Below are positions 28,094 through 37,245 of a stretch of 64,000 bases of DNA, one piece after another. Position 1 is the first letter of the stretch. The number at the start of each line of letters is the position of its first letter. Position numbers and translations under genes: made by a program. Under the pieces are notes generated by a model. The model was not told where the DNA came from. It made no database searches and saw nothing but the letters and a program-made list of their open reading frames with translations. This DNA comes from Tritrichomonas musculus (taxonomy: Eukaryota > Parabasalia > Tritrichomonadida > Tritrichomonadidae). The stretch is from the NCBI GenBank assembly GCA_039105265.1, contig JAPFFF010000011.1, forward strand, positions 930,001 through 994,000, written 5' to 3'.

Positions 28094-29492
28094 ATGTCAT
28101 ACAACTACAGCTCAGACAGCGATGTTAGTCTATTTGACTCGATCGAGCAATCGGGTCAACAAGCTCCACCATCAGATCCGCCATCAGCTCCACCCACAGA
28201 AGATTGGCTCAAGAACATGACCCCAGAACAACTCGAATCCATGCGACAGTTCATCATGAAGCAGCAAGAAGAAGCAGCAGCTAGATTAAAGAAGAAGCAG
28301 CAAGAAGAAGAAGCAAGAAGAAGAAGAAGAAGCAGCTCGATTGAAGAAGCAACAAGAAGAAGAAGCAGCTAGATTGAAGAAGCAGCAAGAAGAAGAAGCA
28401 AGAAGGAAGAAGAAGCAAGAAGAAGAAGCATTAGCAAGATTGAAGCAAGAAGACGATGCAAGAAGGAAGAATCCATATGTTCCATATGTTCCAATTTCTA
28501 ATAAAGTCTTTCCACCACCTCGCTCATATAATATAATACAAGTTCCTCCACCTCCTCCACCTCCTTCTAATCAACAAATACCGCCACCTCCAAGAGTTCT
28601 CGCTAGACCATCTGCATTTGTCGAGAATCAAAAACTCGGTTCCAATCCAAAAGAAGAAACAAAGATAGAAGGAGAAGAAGAAGAAGTTGATCATGAACAA
28701 GAACAAGAACCAGTTCACAGAGAACCATATAAGCCACCGAAAAGTGTTCATGATATGAAATCCAATAGTGATTATAAGGAGGATAATGTTAGGCCATTCG
28801 ACTTTCGAGATGAAATGGAACGAATAATAGAAGAAAATGAAAACTTGAAAGACCGATTAACGAAGTTGGAGGAGCGAATGACTGCGGTAGAATATAACAT
28901 TCAAGACATAAATCACAATGCTGAAGAACTCAGGAAAGACATTGATGATAACGACGAATACGCACTCGAGCTGATGAAATTGGAACTTGCTCCAAAAAAG
29001 GTGGCTAAGTACATTAACAAAATTCACGATCTGAAGAATGATGTATCAAATCTCAAAAATGCTCAACAAGCTGGTCCTCCAACAGATGATGCATTTGCTG
29101 AAAAGTTGGCAAGATCGAACTTGATGATGAAAGAAGCTGATTATCTTCGAAACATGTTGGAAGCTGTTGAATCATATGACAAGAAAAAAGCACCAGATCA
29201 GATAAGCGTGTTCAAGTCCTATGGATGGAAGTTGTCCAATTGCGTTTATCATATTCGACAATACTTATCACAAGAAGAGAAAGAGAAGTTGGACAAAGCA
29301 TGCAGCTTCGAGAGAAGTGGAAAGAAGCAATCACCGAAGCAAGTGCTGAAAGCCATGAGGCAAGGGGGTGAATCAATGGAGAAGAACGAAATTCAACGGA
29401 ACTCTGAATCGAAGGTGAAAGGAAATGAGTTCCAATATCATTTTCCATATCTCGATGATAATGTCGTTGATGATGATGATTACCCCCAATAA
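28094..29492 (+). pseudogene. Coiled-coil protein gene, broken copy (unit B)
   Basis: Counterpart of 3495-4913 with a repeat tract of different length. The promoter with TCATTT at 28078-28083 is kept. The C-terminal part is close to the unit C version (for example DRLTKLEERMTAVEYN), not to A. Confidence 0.85.
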
Positions 29493-29566
29493 GATAGGTC
29501 ATAACTAAAAAAATAATTTTTTTAACTTTTTCTTTGTTTTTATTTTTATCGTTTCACTTTTATTTT

Positions 29567-32500
29567 ATGTTAAACATGAACAAGGACATTGAAGACAATT
29601 TTTTAGATGCTATTGGAGATGTCTATGCTGATACAAAATCACAGTTTCGTCGTGAATATAATCGACGTGCAAAACAATACCAAAAGAAAGACAAATTTAA
29701 AGAAGAAATGAGGAAGCTCATGATTCCTGCAGGACAAGGTATTGGTTTTGCTACAGACATCAATCAAGATGAAGATAAGAGGTACGCATTTACGGAAGCA
29801 CTACGACAGATACATAAAAAGAAAAATGTTGGAAGACCTATTGTTAAAGCAATTGCACTTGATGGAACTTATAAGTACTTCACACTCAGTGATAAGCACA
29901 ACATCGAAAGTACATTAGGTCATATAACAGGAGAACTTGATTTAAGTGAAGACCAGTCAGACACTAATCCATATATCTCAAACATGTTCATTCCAGTTCG
30001 ATATGAGGTACAATTTATTGACATGAACAAAACAAATGATGGTGTTCATTTTAGAACCAAGATGCAAGATATGGATACTCATGAAATCTATGATGATGAA
30101 GTCGAAATTGATGAAGACTATCGAAATACACCAGAAGGTAGTTTTTTCCCATACATCAATCTATCACCTATAGACTTATCTACATACCAAATCTTTCATG
30201 AGGTAAGGAAAGAGAACTACAGAGATAATTGTTTTGTATATGCTTGTATACAATCAGGTGTGTTCACTGATGATGAAATAGATGACTTACGATTTTTTGT
30301 TCAAACAAGAGCCATACCCAATAACAAGATAGAAGAAGTAGCTAAAAAGTTCAAGTGCAATTTTAGTATCATTAGAGTTGTTGAACAACCTGATAAATAC
30401 AAGTATGAAACAAGAATCAACACCAGAAAGAAAAAATGGTCTGTTGATTTTAAAAGAGAAGTTAAACTGATATTGTTCAAAGACCATTATATGCTCAATA
30501 AGAACATACCTTGTACATTATTCTATCTTCAACACTATGAAGAACTTGATAGAACATTTGCATATATGCCTTTTGACAAAAGATGTATGATATATAAATT
30601 ACATAGTAATAGAAAGACTATCAAAGAATATAATTCTGAAGGAATCAAACCAATAACTTTTTTCCAAAAGATGTTTGAGTTACATCTATTTGAAGAAATC
30701 AAAGCATGCGAAATGGATATTATCAACACAACTGAATATGAACATGTTAATGACTATGTAAGTCTCGAATATAATGCAGAACATAGTACAAGACTCATTG
30801 AGAAGAATAAAAAGAAACAAAATACATGGTCAAGGATTTATTATAGTGACTTCGAAACAAACTCGACAGTCAGTCCACATATACCATATCTCAATTGTAC
30901 GATCTTTCGAGATAAAGCCAACATACATAAAATATCTATTCAAGGTGAAGATTGTGGACAGAAGCTCTTGAATTATTTATGGAGTGGCTCATTAACATAT
31001 TTTCACAACCTCAAGTATGATGCATGTTTTTTCATTAACACACCTGGATGGGATACACAGATAACAGAACGAAGTGGAACTGTGTTGCAAATCATCATGA
31101 CATTATTCGAAGAAGGTACAAGGAAAGTCAAAAAGCGATTAACATTCAGGAACTCATATAGTATAATACCTCAAGCATTAAGTAAATTTGCTACAATGTT
31201 CAACCTCAATGTTCACAAGGAAGTCATGGCATATAAGCTATATACACAAGAGAACATTCAAAGAAGAATTGTTGATGCTACTGAGTTCCAACAGCAATAC
31301 ATCGATGAAAATGCAGATAAGTTATCGAAAGCACAACTTGATGCAAACTGCAAGCAGATTATCGAAAATGCAAAAATCGCAAATTGCTATAATGATGGCA
31401 AAATCGACATCATTAAATATGCCATCTTCTATTGTTTCAAGGACTGTATTGTTTTGATGAAGGGAATGGAAAAATTTAATGAAGACCTGAAAGCAGTCTT
31501 TAAAGAAACAAAGACAGATATGTATGGTGTTCATGATTTTATATCTATAAGTGCTATTGGATACTGCTTTGCCAAGAAATATGGTTGCTTTGATGGATGT
31601 TATGAACTATCAGGTAAGTGTCAAGACTTCATACAACGATGTGTCTCTGGTGGAAGAACAATGACAGCAGGTAATGAAAAGCAATACATCGAAGGAAAGA
31701 TACAAGACTTTGATGCAGTTAGCTTATATCCATCTGCAATGTATGTTATGGATGGTATACCATTAGGAAGACCTAAAGTAATACCACAAGGTACAACACA
31801 TGAACAACTTATGCAATATGATACATTCTTTATCGAAGTCAACATCAAGAAACTCGAATGTAAATCAAAAGAGCCATATAAATTTGGACAAGTATTTACA
31901 AGGAATGAAGCAGGTAGTAAAATATTCGGCAATTTCCTTGTTGACCATTATTATATCGATAAAGTAGGTCTCATGGACTTGTTCGAATTTTATGATGTTG
32001 AATATGAGTTAATACGTGGCTATTACTTTGATGAAGGATTTAACAAGAAAATCAATGAGTTCATTGAGAAGCTCTTTAATCTCAGGGCAAGTTATAAAAA
32101 GCAAAAGAACCCTCTTGAACAAACCATAAAGCTCCTCCTTAACTCCATATATGGCAAGTCAATATTGAAAGCAACAAAGACTGAAACCAAGACAGTACCA
32201 AAAAGCCAACTATACAAGTACCTCTGGAGGAACTACAACTTTATCAAGGAGGTTGTTGAAGATGCTAATATTGATAAGTGCTATGTCAAGAAGTTGAAAC
32301 CTATTAATGATCATTTCAACCTACCTCAATTTGGTGCAAGCGTTCTCTCTTGGAGTAAGCACTTAATGAACAGGGTTATGGCTACAGCTGAGCAAGCAGG
32401 TATACCTATCTTTTATCAAGATACTGATAGTATGCATGTACTTGAAAAAGATGTACCAAGGATAGCTGACTTATTCCAGTTCAAGTATCATCAACCTCTT

Positions 32501-32797
32501 ATTGGAAAAAATATGTGTCAGTTTCATAATGACTTTGATGAGTTCGAAGGTAGTCAAGGGGAAATACACTCAAGAAAACTAATTGCACTTGGTAAAAAGA
32601 GCTACCTCGATATCTTGGTTGATGAACAAGGAAATGAAGGATATCATATTAGACTCAAAGGAATTCCAAAACAAGTTATTCTCAACAAGTGCAAAAGGAT
32701 GGGTATCTCAGTTGAAGAGCTTTTTGAAAGAATGCATGAAGGAGAAAGCATGACATTTGATTTGTTGGATGGTTCGAATGCATTCAGGAAGTCATAG
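29567..32797 (+). CDS. pPolB: DNA polymerase B, protein-primed type (unit B)
   Basis: Second copy of the polymerase described at 4988-8272, with all exonuclease and polymerase motifs present (SDFET, FHNLKYD, YCFKD, DFDAVSLYPS, NSIYGKS, QDTDS). It has a long open frame and looks functional in its core. The initiator TCACTT is at 29554-29559. It differs from A by scattered conservative residues, and many of these differences are shared with C. Confidence 0.93.
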   Translation: MLNMNKDIEDNFLDAIGDVYADTKSQFRREYNRRAKQYQKKDKFKEEMRKLMIPAGQGIGFATDINQDEDKRYAFTEALRQIHKKKNVGRPIVKAIALDGTYKYFTLSDKHNIESTLGHITGELDLSEDQSDTNPYISNMFIPVRYEVQFIDMNKTNDGVHFRTKMQDMDTHEIYDDEVEIDEDYRNTPEGSFFPYINLSPIDLSTYQIFHEVRKENYRDNCFVYACIQSGVFTDDEIDDLRFFVQTRAIPNNKIEEVAKKFKCNFSIIRVVEQPDKYKYETRINTRKKKWSVDFKREVKLILFKDHYMLNKNIPCTLFYLQHYEELDRTFAYMPFDKRCMIYKLHSNRKTIKEYNSEGIKPITFFQKMFELHLFEEIKACEMDIINTTEYEHVNDYVSLEYNAEHSTRLIEKNKKKQNTWSRIYYSDFETNSTVSPHIPYLNCTIFRDKANIHKISIQGEDCGQKLLNYLWSGSLTYFHNLKYDACFFINTPGWDTQITERSGTVLQIIMTLFEEGTRKVKKRLTFRNSYSIIPQALSKFATMFNLNVHKEVMAYKLYTQENIQRRIVDATEFQQQYIDENADKLSKAQLDANCKQIIENAKIANCYNDGKIDIIKYAIFYCFKDCIVLMKGMEKFNEDLKAVFKETKTDMYGVHDFISISAIGYCFAKKYGCFDGCYELSGKCQDFIQRCVSGGRTMTAGNEKQYIEGKIQDFDAVSLYPSAMYVMDGIPLGRPKVIPQGTTHEQLMQYDTFFIEVNIKKLECKSKEPYKFGQVFTRNEAGSKIFGNFLVDHYYIDKVGLMDLFEFYDVEYELIRGYYFDEGFNKKINEFIEKLFNLRASYKKQKNPLEQTIKLLLNSIYGKSILKATKTETKTVPKSQLYKYLWRNYNFIKEVVEDANIDKCYVKKLKPINDHFNLPQFGASVLSWSKHLMNRVMATAEQAGIPIFYQDTDSMHVLEKDVPRIADLFQFKYHQPLIGKNMCQFHNDFDEFEGSQGEIHSRKLIALGKKSYLDILVDEQGNEGYHIRLKGIPKQVILNKCKRMGISVEELFERMHEGESMTFDLLDGSNAFRKS

Positions 32798-32843
32798 ACA
32801 TTTCAACAAACCAACTTACCCAAATTTGCACGTACTCTTAGGT

Positions 32844-33593
32844 TTACGTAGTTAAAACATCATTGACATCAGTCGAGTTAGATGGTTTAATTTTGATAGT
32901 TATGAACAAAGGACTTTTTAACAATATCGGCTGATATTGAAAATCTACTAAACTTAATTCTAAAAACTTTAATGAATCTGTATATGTTTTTATTTTTAAT
33001 GGTTTACTTTCAGTTTCGAAATCATATATAAGTGGTTTATTATCTAAAGTGAATGTATTGATACTACCAATGACTGAAGGTGTATATTGTTGTTCACCTA
33101 TATTGGAATATATGGCATTACCTTGTAGTGATACTAGATACAACTTAGTATGATTTAATATTGGGATGTCTTTAATATCATATGTTGCATTTGATGGTAA
33201 CACAATAGGCAATGAAGTATTATATAAACCAGTTAATAAAGCAGCCCTATGGGAAATAGAGGTTATTGTTAACGGTGTTTGTGTCTTTATTGTAAATGTA
33301 CGAGTAGTATCATTATATTTAAAAGATACCTCCGCAAGTGGATTTAAAACTGCTTCTATTTGCTTGATTGTATAATTATATTTATCTTCGAATTTAAGCT
33401 TGAATGGAATACTGTTATGTGTAAACTCTATATAATCATCTTTCGTACTCAACATAATATTACTTATTGTATTAATTGAAGATACGTAATATTTAATATA
33501 TTTGCACTTCCATGGTATATCCAAATTGATAGATACCTTATTATATTCATCAGCATTTGTACTCTGTACTGATACTAACATTTTATAATTCAT
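32844..33593 (-). CDS. Penton-like minor capsid protein candidate, 249 aa (unit B)
   Basis: Copy of 8265-9014, with about half a dozen conservative changes (for example Tyr for Phe in the KYYVSS segment, and Lys for Arg in KFEDKY). The palindromic head-to-head start region is kept at 33578-33599. Confidence 0.6.
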   Translation of the reverse strand: MNYKMLVSVQSTNADEYNKVSINLDIPWKCKYIKYYVSSINTISNIMLSTKDDYIEFTHNSIPFKLKFEDKYNYTIKQIEAVLNPLAEVSFKYNDTTRTFTIKTQTPLTITSISHRAALLTGLYNTSLPIVLPSNATYDIKDIPILNHTKLYLVSLQGNAIYSNIGEQQYTPSVIGSINTFTLDNKPLIYDFETESKPLKIKTYTDSLKFLELSLVDFQYQPILLKSPLFITIKIKPSNSTDVNDVLTT

Positions 33594-33596
33594 AAA

Positions 33597-36266
33597 ATGT
33601 CAATTAAACTTTATTCTTTGCAATCAAGTGAGGCTGAAAAGCTCAAAGACAAAGACGTAGAGATAAGTGTAAATGATGAAGGTAATATTGATATTATAAG
33701 AAATGAGGACCCAGATGATTACCCAAAATTTAGTTGTTTATATAACAAAGCAGAAGTAGATGAAAGAGTAGTCAATGATTATATAGAAAATGGAGGAAAG
33801 CTTGATGGTTTCGGCAATGTACCTATTACACACAAATTTGCCAATTATTTAAAATATGTATTTAAAGGATCTGAAAAGACACCCCAATTAGAAGGCTCAC
33901 TACCTGAAAAAGCAGAGTCATATAAGGAGTTGATAAAAGATGAACTTTGCGTAAATACTTTTAATGAATTCATTGAAGAAGAATCGAAAACATGTGAAGC
34001 TATTCATGACATGTATAATGAGTTGATGTGTGCAGCTGATGGATATGAACAAATAGTATATGATGAGGAAACAGGGAAAACGAAAGCTGTACATTATATT
34101 CATTATCCTGAGTCTAAACCAACTCCAACTCCAGATGGTGTTTATTATAAGACATATCATAATTTGGCTGATATGATGATAAGCATGATAGAGAATGATA
34201 AGACCACCCAAATTACAAAAAGAATCTTATATGAAACCTTCAATGAAAAGACATGGGAAAAATTTATTTCAGGAATAATTCAATATCATTATTCACTTCA
34301 AGAACAATCGCTGAAAAAAGTTGGATATAAATATAAAGGTTGTACAGACCTTATTGAAGCAGACCAGATAATAGAAATAAAAAGCCCAAGTGAGTTTGTA
34401 GAAAAATACATGAAAAATGAAAAGGATAACATGACTAATATCGAAGGCTATGCTATATCCTTTTTAGGTCTTTATTTGTTTAGTGTAATATTAAATTCAG
34501 GTATAACATACTTTTTAACAAAACGAAGTGCAAATAGTAGGCGAGTGACAGTAATACCACATAATGAGGTAGAACAAACTATGACTTTAGGACGATGCCT
34601 AAATAAAATATTTGAAAATTTAGGCGACTTGATTCAGGCACATAATGAGTTGTCTGATTATGTTGATACTATTAAGTCTTGTGATTGTAACCATGATAAT
34701 CAAGGTGGTGATATTAACCAAGGAGGTAATCAAGGTGGTGATAATGAAGGAGGTAATGAAGGTGGTGGTAATGAAGGTGGTGATGACGGCAATAATAACT
34801 CTAACCAAATTCAATATATGAATGTAGGCTTGCAGGCAGTAAATGAATTATCAGGTTATTTATTGAGGAATATGACGGACATCCAAAATAACCTAGCAGC
34901 TGTCAGGTTTCAAAATGGAGTACAGTCATTTACACAAGAGATGTTTGATTATGAAATATTTCAAAATGGTTTAGATAATATGAATAGACAATACCAGGCA
35001 ATAGGAGTTCAAACATACCAACCTACACGTCAACGAGAAGCCTTATTTAATGATTCTTATGTATGGTTTCCTCTGTTTCGCATGTGGACTAGTTTATCTG
35101 TATATAATATACCAAATGAATTCGGATGGAGAGCTAATCCAGCATATGGTGCTCCATGGAACTTTGTTTGGGATGTTGGGTATGGTGATTGGATAGCAAT
35201 AGCTCCAAATGAAGACGATGTACCAGTAGGATGGAGAATTAATCGCCAAGGAAATAATATAGCACAAATAATATTAACCCATAACCTGCGCGATGAAGGA
35301 GAAATGATATATAATCTTGATAGAGGACAATGGGAATATTATCCACCAGAAGAAAGCATTGTTATACCAGAACAACCAGGACCTGTCATAAGTGTTGTCC
35401 CTGAGCAAAACAGGAATGCAAGATTAAGACCAACTTATGTTTGGTCTATTGAGTCAGGTCGTTGGGTTAATTCGATGACTATTGCGAATATGCCAGAAAC
35501 AAATCCAAATGATAATAATGATTGGAGGCGAGATATTAGCTTTTCAGCACCTGTCAATTTTGTTTGGGACATAGACCATAGGGAATGGATAGCTATAAGA
35601 AACAATGTTAGTGAAATGATATATGATAGAAATTGGAGAACCAGCCATGAAATTGGTGATATTGCAGTAATTCATTATCGAGACCACTTCTTAAATGGAA
35701 CTGGTGAATTAGTATGGAATGATGATTATAATAGTTATGTTTATCATGGTAATGATGTAAGCCCATTATTAGAAGATGAAGGCAATAAAACCTCTAGTGG
35801 AACTATAGCAATACCAGACCAAGTTACAGATACTGAAGCTTGGGATAAGATTTTAGACTGTGTTGGTATACCTGTTATTAATAATCCAAATGAGATAGAT
35901 GAAAAGAAACCAGTACTAGGTAAATTTACAATAAAATGTGATTTATATGTGAATGGAAAGATAAACTGTAAAGAAATAGAAAACAACAAACCAACTACCT
36001 CACCTGTAGACCCTGATTTTACTATAGAGAATGGTATACCTGAATTTGTTATTACAAACAGGGATGTATACTCTTTATCTAAAAGAAAAAGAAAAAGAAA
36101 AGAAAAGAAAAAAGAAAAGAAAAGAAAAAAATATTCTTGTTCTCACTACTGCTCCCCATCAATGAAACGGCACAGGGGCCCCACCCCTAATTCCCACCCA
36201 CCCACCTCAACGCCTACCATCCATGAAACGGCACAGGTACCCCACCCCACAACCGCCCATCTATGA
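33597..36266 (+). CDS. Tryptophan-rich fibre-like protein, variant form, 889 aa (unit B)
   Basis: Residues 1-780 follow the architecture of the first part of the 1843-aa protein of unit A: an acidic helical start, a GGN-rich linker near 365-400, IGVQTY at 469-474, and two tryptophan repeats. From about residue 260 it is clearly diverged, with many substitutions (for example IIEIKSPSEFVEKY). After about residue 820 the frame enters a Lys/Arg-coding purine tract and then the right inverted repeat, so its last 70 residues are probably not native. It lacks the module shared with the 970-aa protein. It is best read as a variant or end-worn fibre gene. Confidence 0.55.
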   Translation: MSIKLYSLQSSEAEKLKDKDVEISVNDEGNIDIIRNEDPDDYPKFSCLYNKAEVDERVVNDYIENGGKLDGFGNVPITHKFANYLKYVFKGSEKTPQLEGSLPEKAESYKELIKDELCVNTFNEFIEEESKTCEAIHDMYNELMCAADGYEQIVYDEETGKTKAVHYIHYPESKPTPTPDGVYYKTYHNLADMMISMIENDKTTQITKRILYETFNEKTWEKFISGIIQYHYSLQEQSLKKVGYKYKGCTDLIEADQIIEIKSPSEFVEKYMKNEKDNMTNIEGYAISFLGLYLFSVILNSGITYFLTKRSANSRRVTVIPHNEVEQTMTLGRCLNKIFENLGDLIQAHNELSDYVDTIKSCDCNHDNQGGDINQGGNQGGDNEGGNEGGGNEGGDDGNNNSNQIQYMNVGLQAVNELSGYLLRNMTDIQNNLAAVRFQNGVQSFTQEMFDYEIFQNGLDNMNRQYQAIGVQTYQPTRQREALFNDSYVWFPLFRMWTSLSVYNIPNEFGWRANPAYGAPWNFVWDVGYGDWIAIAPNEDDVPVGWRINRQGNNIAQIILTHNLRDEGEMIYNLDRGQWEYYPPEESIVIPEQPGPVISVVPEQNRNARLRPTYVWSIESGRWVNSMTIANMPETNPNDNNDWRRDISFSAPVNFVWDIDHREWIAIRNNVSEMIYDRNWRTSHEIGDIAVIHYRDHFLNGTGELVWNDDYNSYVYHGNDVSPLLEDEGNKTSSGTIAIPDQVTDTEAWDKILDCVGIPVINNPNEIDEKKPVLGKFTIKCDLYVNGKINCKEIENNKPTTSPVDPDFTIENGIPEFVITNRDVYSLSKRKRKRKEKKKEKKRKKYSCSHYCSPSMKRHRGPTPNSHPPTSTPTIHETAQVPHPTTAHL
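36075..36135 (+). repeat. Purine (GAAAA)n-type tract at right end of unit B
   Basis: A run of A and G only, made of AAAAGA and AAAGAAAAG-type units, just inside the right inverted repeat. The left end of the unit has a matching low-complexity GAAGAAG and T-rich zone in inverted orientation. Confidence 0.7.
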
Positions 36267-36292
36267 AACGGCACAGGTACCTGCCCCGAGAA
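36192..36292 (-). repeat. Right terminal inverted repeat of unit B
   Basis: Reverse complement of 17489-17589 with about two mismatches. A third iteration of the CTGTGCCGTTTCAT motif (reverse strand) lies just inside at about 36164-36179. The flanking hexamers (17483-17488 and 36293-36298) are not direct repeats. Confidence 0.9.
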
Positions 36293-36320
36293 TCTCGTAC
36301 CTATTTCTTTCTATATGTAA

Positions 36321-36656
36321 ATGTCATTTGTACCACTCAAAGGCTTTACTAACGACTATGAGATACTGAATAGGTACCCCTTTACTATAAGACGTAAGAG
36401 TAATCATTTTATATGCAAAGATGCAAAACATATAAAGGGGTATATACGAGTATGTCTAAATGGCGACTACTACTTGAAACATGTACTTATAGCAAGACAG
36501 TTCATACCTAATGATGACCCACAACATAAAATAGAGGTAGACCATATTAATAGGAATAGGGCTGACTACCATCTAAGCAACTTAAGATGGGTAACCCCAA
36601 CTGATAGTAACTATAACAGGGATATGCCCAAAATTATAAATGCGAGGGCAGATTAG
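36321..36656 (+). CDS. HNH homing-type endonuclease, 111 aa (unit C edge)
   Basis: The N-terminal 60 residues (DYEILNRYPFTIRRK, then GYIRVCLNGDYYLKHVLIARQFIP) and the core EVDHINRNRADYHLSNLRWVTPTDSN match the HNH_3/NUMOD-like layout of phage- and virus-borne free-standing nucleases: the Asp-His pair, a central Asn, then Asn in the SNLRW helix. The family nicks or cuts DNA and often spreads its own gene. It is the first gene inside unit C next to the inverted repeat of B and has no counterpart in A or B within the window, so it may be a passenger. Its end overlaps the reverse 87-aa frame by 23 nt. Confidence 0.85.
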   Translation: MSFVPLKGFTNDYEILNRYPFTIRRKSNHFICKDAKHIKGYIRVCLNGDYYLKHVLIARQFIPNDDPQHKIEVDHINRNRADYHLSNLRWVTPTDSNYNRDMPKIINARAD

Positions 36657-36897
36657 ATATTTGGTACTCTAAGAACTCAAAGGCAAAATGTTCTATTTGG
36701 TCGATAAATTCCAAATCACCATCTTTCATAATTACATTAAGAATTTCAGGTTCGAAATACTCAGCAGCTAACTCTTTTATCTTTTTAATTAAAATGCCAC
36801 ATACACCCTCATTAGTCTCACATCTATAATCATAGAGGTAAGATACTATTTTATAGAGGATATTCATACGCTCTTTTATGGTCATGTAATAAGCCAT
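36634..36897 (-). CDS. Reverse-strand 87-aa protein (unit C)
   Basis: No family is recognised. The protein is helical, with an acidic C-terminal half (DGDLEFIDQIEHFAFEFLEY) and two cysteines near residues 26 and 33. It is convergent with the HNH gene and divergent from the 79-aa gene. The lack of a second copy in the window limits support. Confidence 0.45.
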   Translation of the reverse strand: MAYYMTIKERMNILYKIVSYLYDYRCETNEGVCGILIKKIKELAAEYFEPEILNVIMKDGDLEFIDQIEHFAFEFLEYQISNLPSHL

Positions 36898-36944
36898 TTA
36901 TACAGAAATAAAAAAAATGAAATGAACAATAGAAAAATGTTTAG

Positions 36945-36955
36945 TCATTTCACTT
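36945..36955 (+). promoter_or_regulatory. Overlapping double initiator TCATTTCACTT
   Basis: TCATTT (36945-36950) and TCACTT (36950-36955) overlap by one base and lie 15-20 nt before the ATG of the 79-aa gene. Both fit the trichomonad initiator consensus. Confidence 0.45.
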
Positions 36956-36964
36956 TTTTCTTTG

Positions 36965-37204
36965 ATGAATCTCGATAAGAAGATACGATTGACCACTGAA
37001 ATGCTCAACGCTAAAATCATGGATGAAAAGCAAAAGCTTGAAACTTACTTGTTGCTCCAAATTGATCAACTCAACCAACGACTTGATGAGGTTCTTAATA
37101 GGGTCAACCTGCTATCCTTAAAACTCGATTCTGTCATTGATGACCTTGCAAATATGAAGGTCAACGTTGATGATATCAACAGCAGCCTTGATAACCTTCA
37201 TTAA
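36965..37204 (+). CDS. Small coiled-coil protein, 79 aa (unit C)
   Basis: Nearly the whole protein is a regular heptad coiled coil (LLLQIDQLNQRLDEVLNRVN, then SLKLDSVIDDLANMKVNVDD), with Leu, Ile and Val at a and d positions. It is probably an oligomerisation or fibre-stem type peptide. The ATG at 36965 is preferred because of the initiator pair just upstream. It is found only in unit C here. Confidence 0.6.
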   Translation: MNLDKKIRLTTEMLNAKIMDEKQKLETYLLLQIDQLNQRLDEVLNRVNLLSLKLDSVIDDLANMKVNVDDINSSLDNLH

Positions 37205-37245
37205 TAAACAACATCTTCTTCTTCTTTCTTTTATTTGATTTTTAA

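Larger units (their letters stand above)
17489..36292 (+). mobile_element. Polinton/Maverick unit B, both ends visible (18.8 kb)
   Basis: A complete-length unit bounded by 101-bp inverted repeats. It contains protease, 333-aa protein, integrase, ATPase, capsid and small-protein genes, polymerase, penton-like and fibre-like genes. A few of its genes are broken (about three breaks) and a mariner-like element of 896 bp has landed in it. Most genes are near-identical to unit C, so it is young. No 6-bp target duplication can be seen at its ends. Confidence 0.85.

Noticed and set aside
17489-36292. Long terminal repeats of a retroelement
   Set aside because: The terminal repeats are inverted, not direct, and no reverse transcriptase is present.
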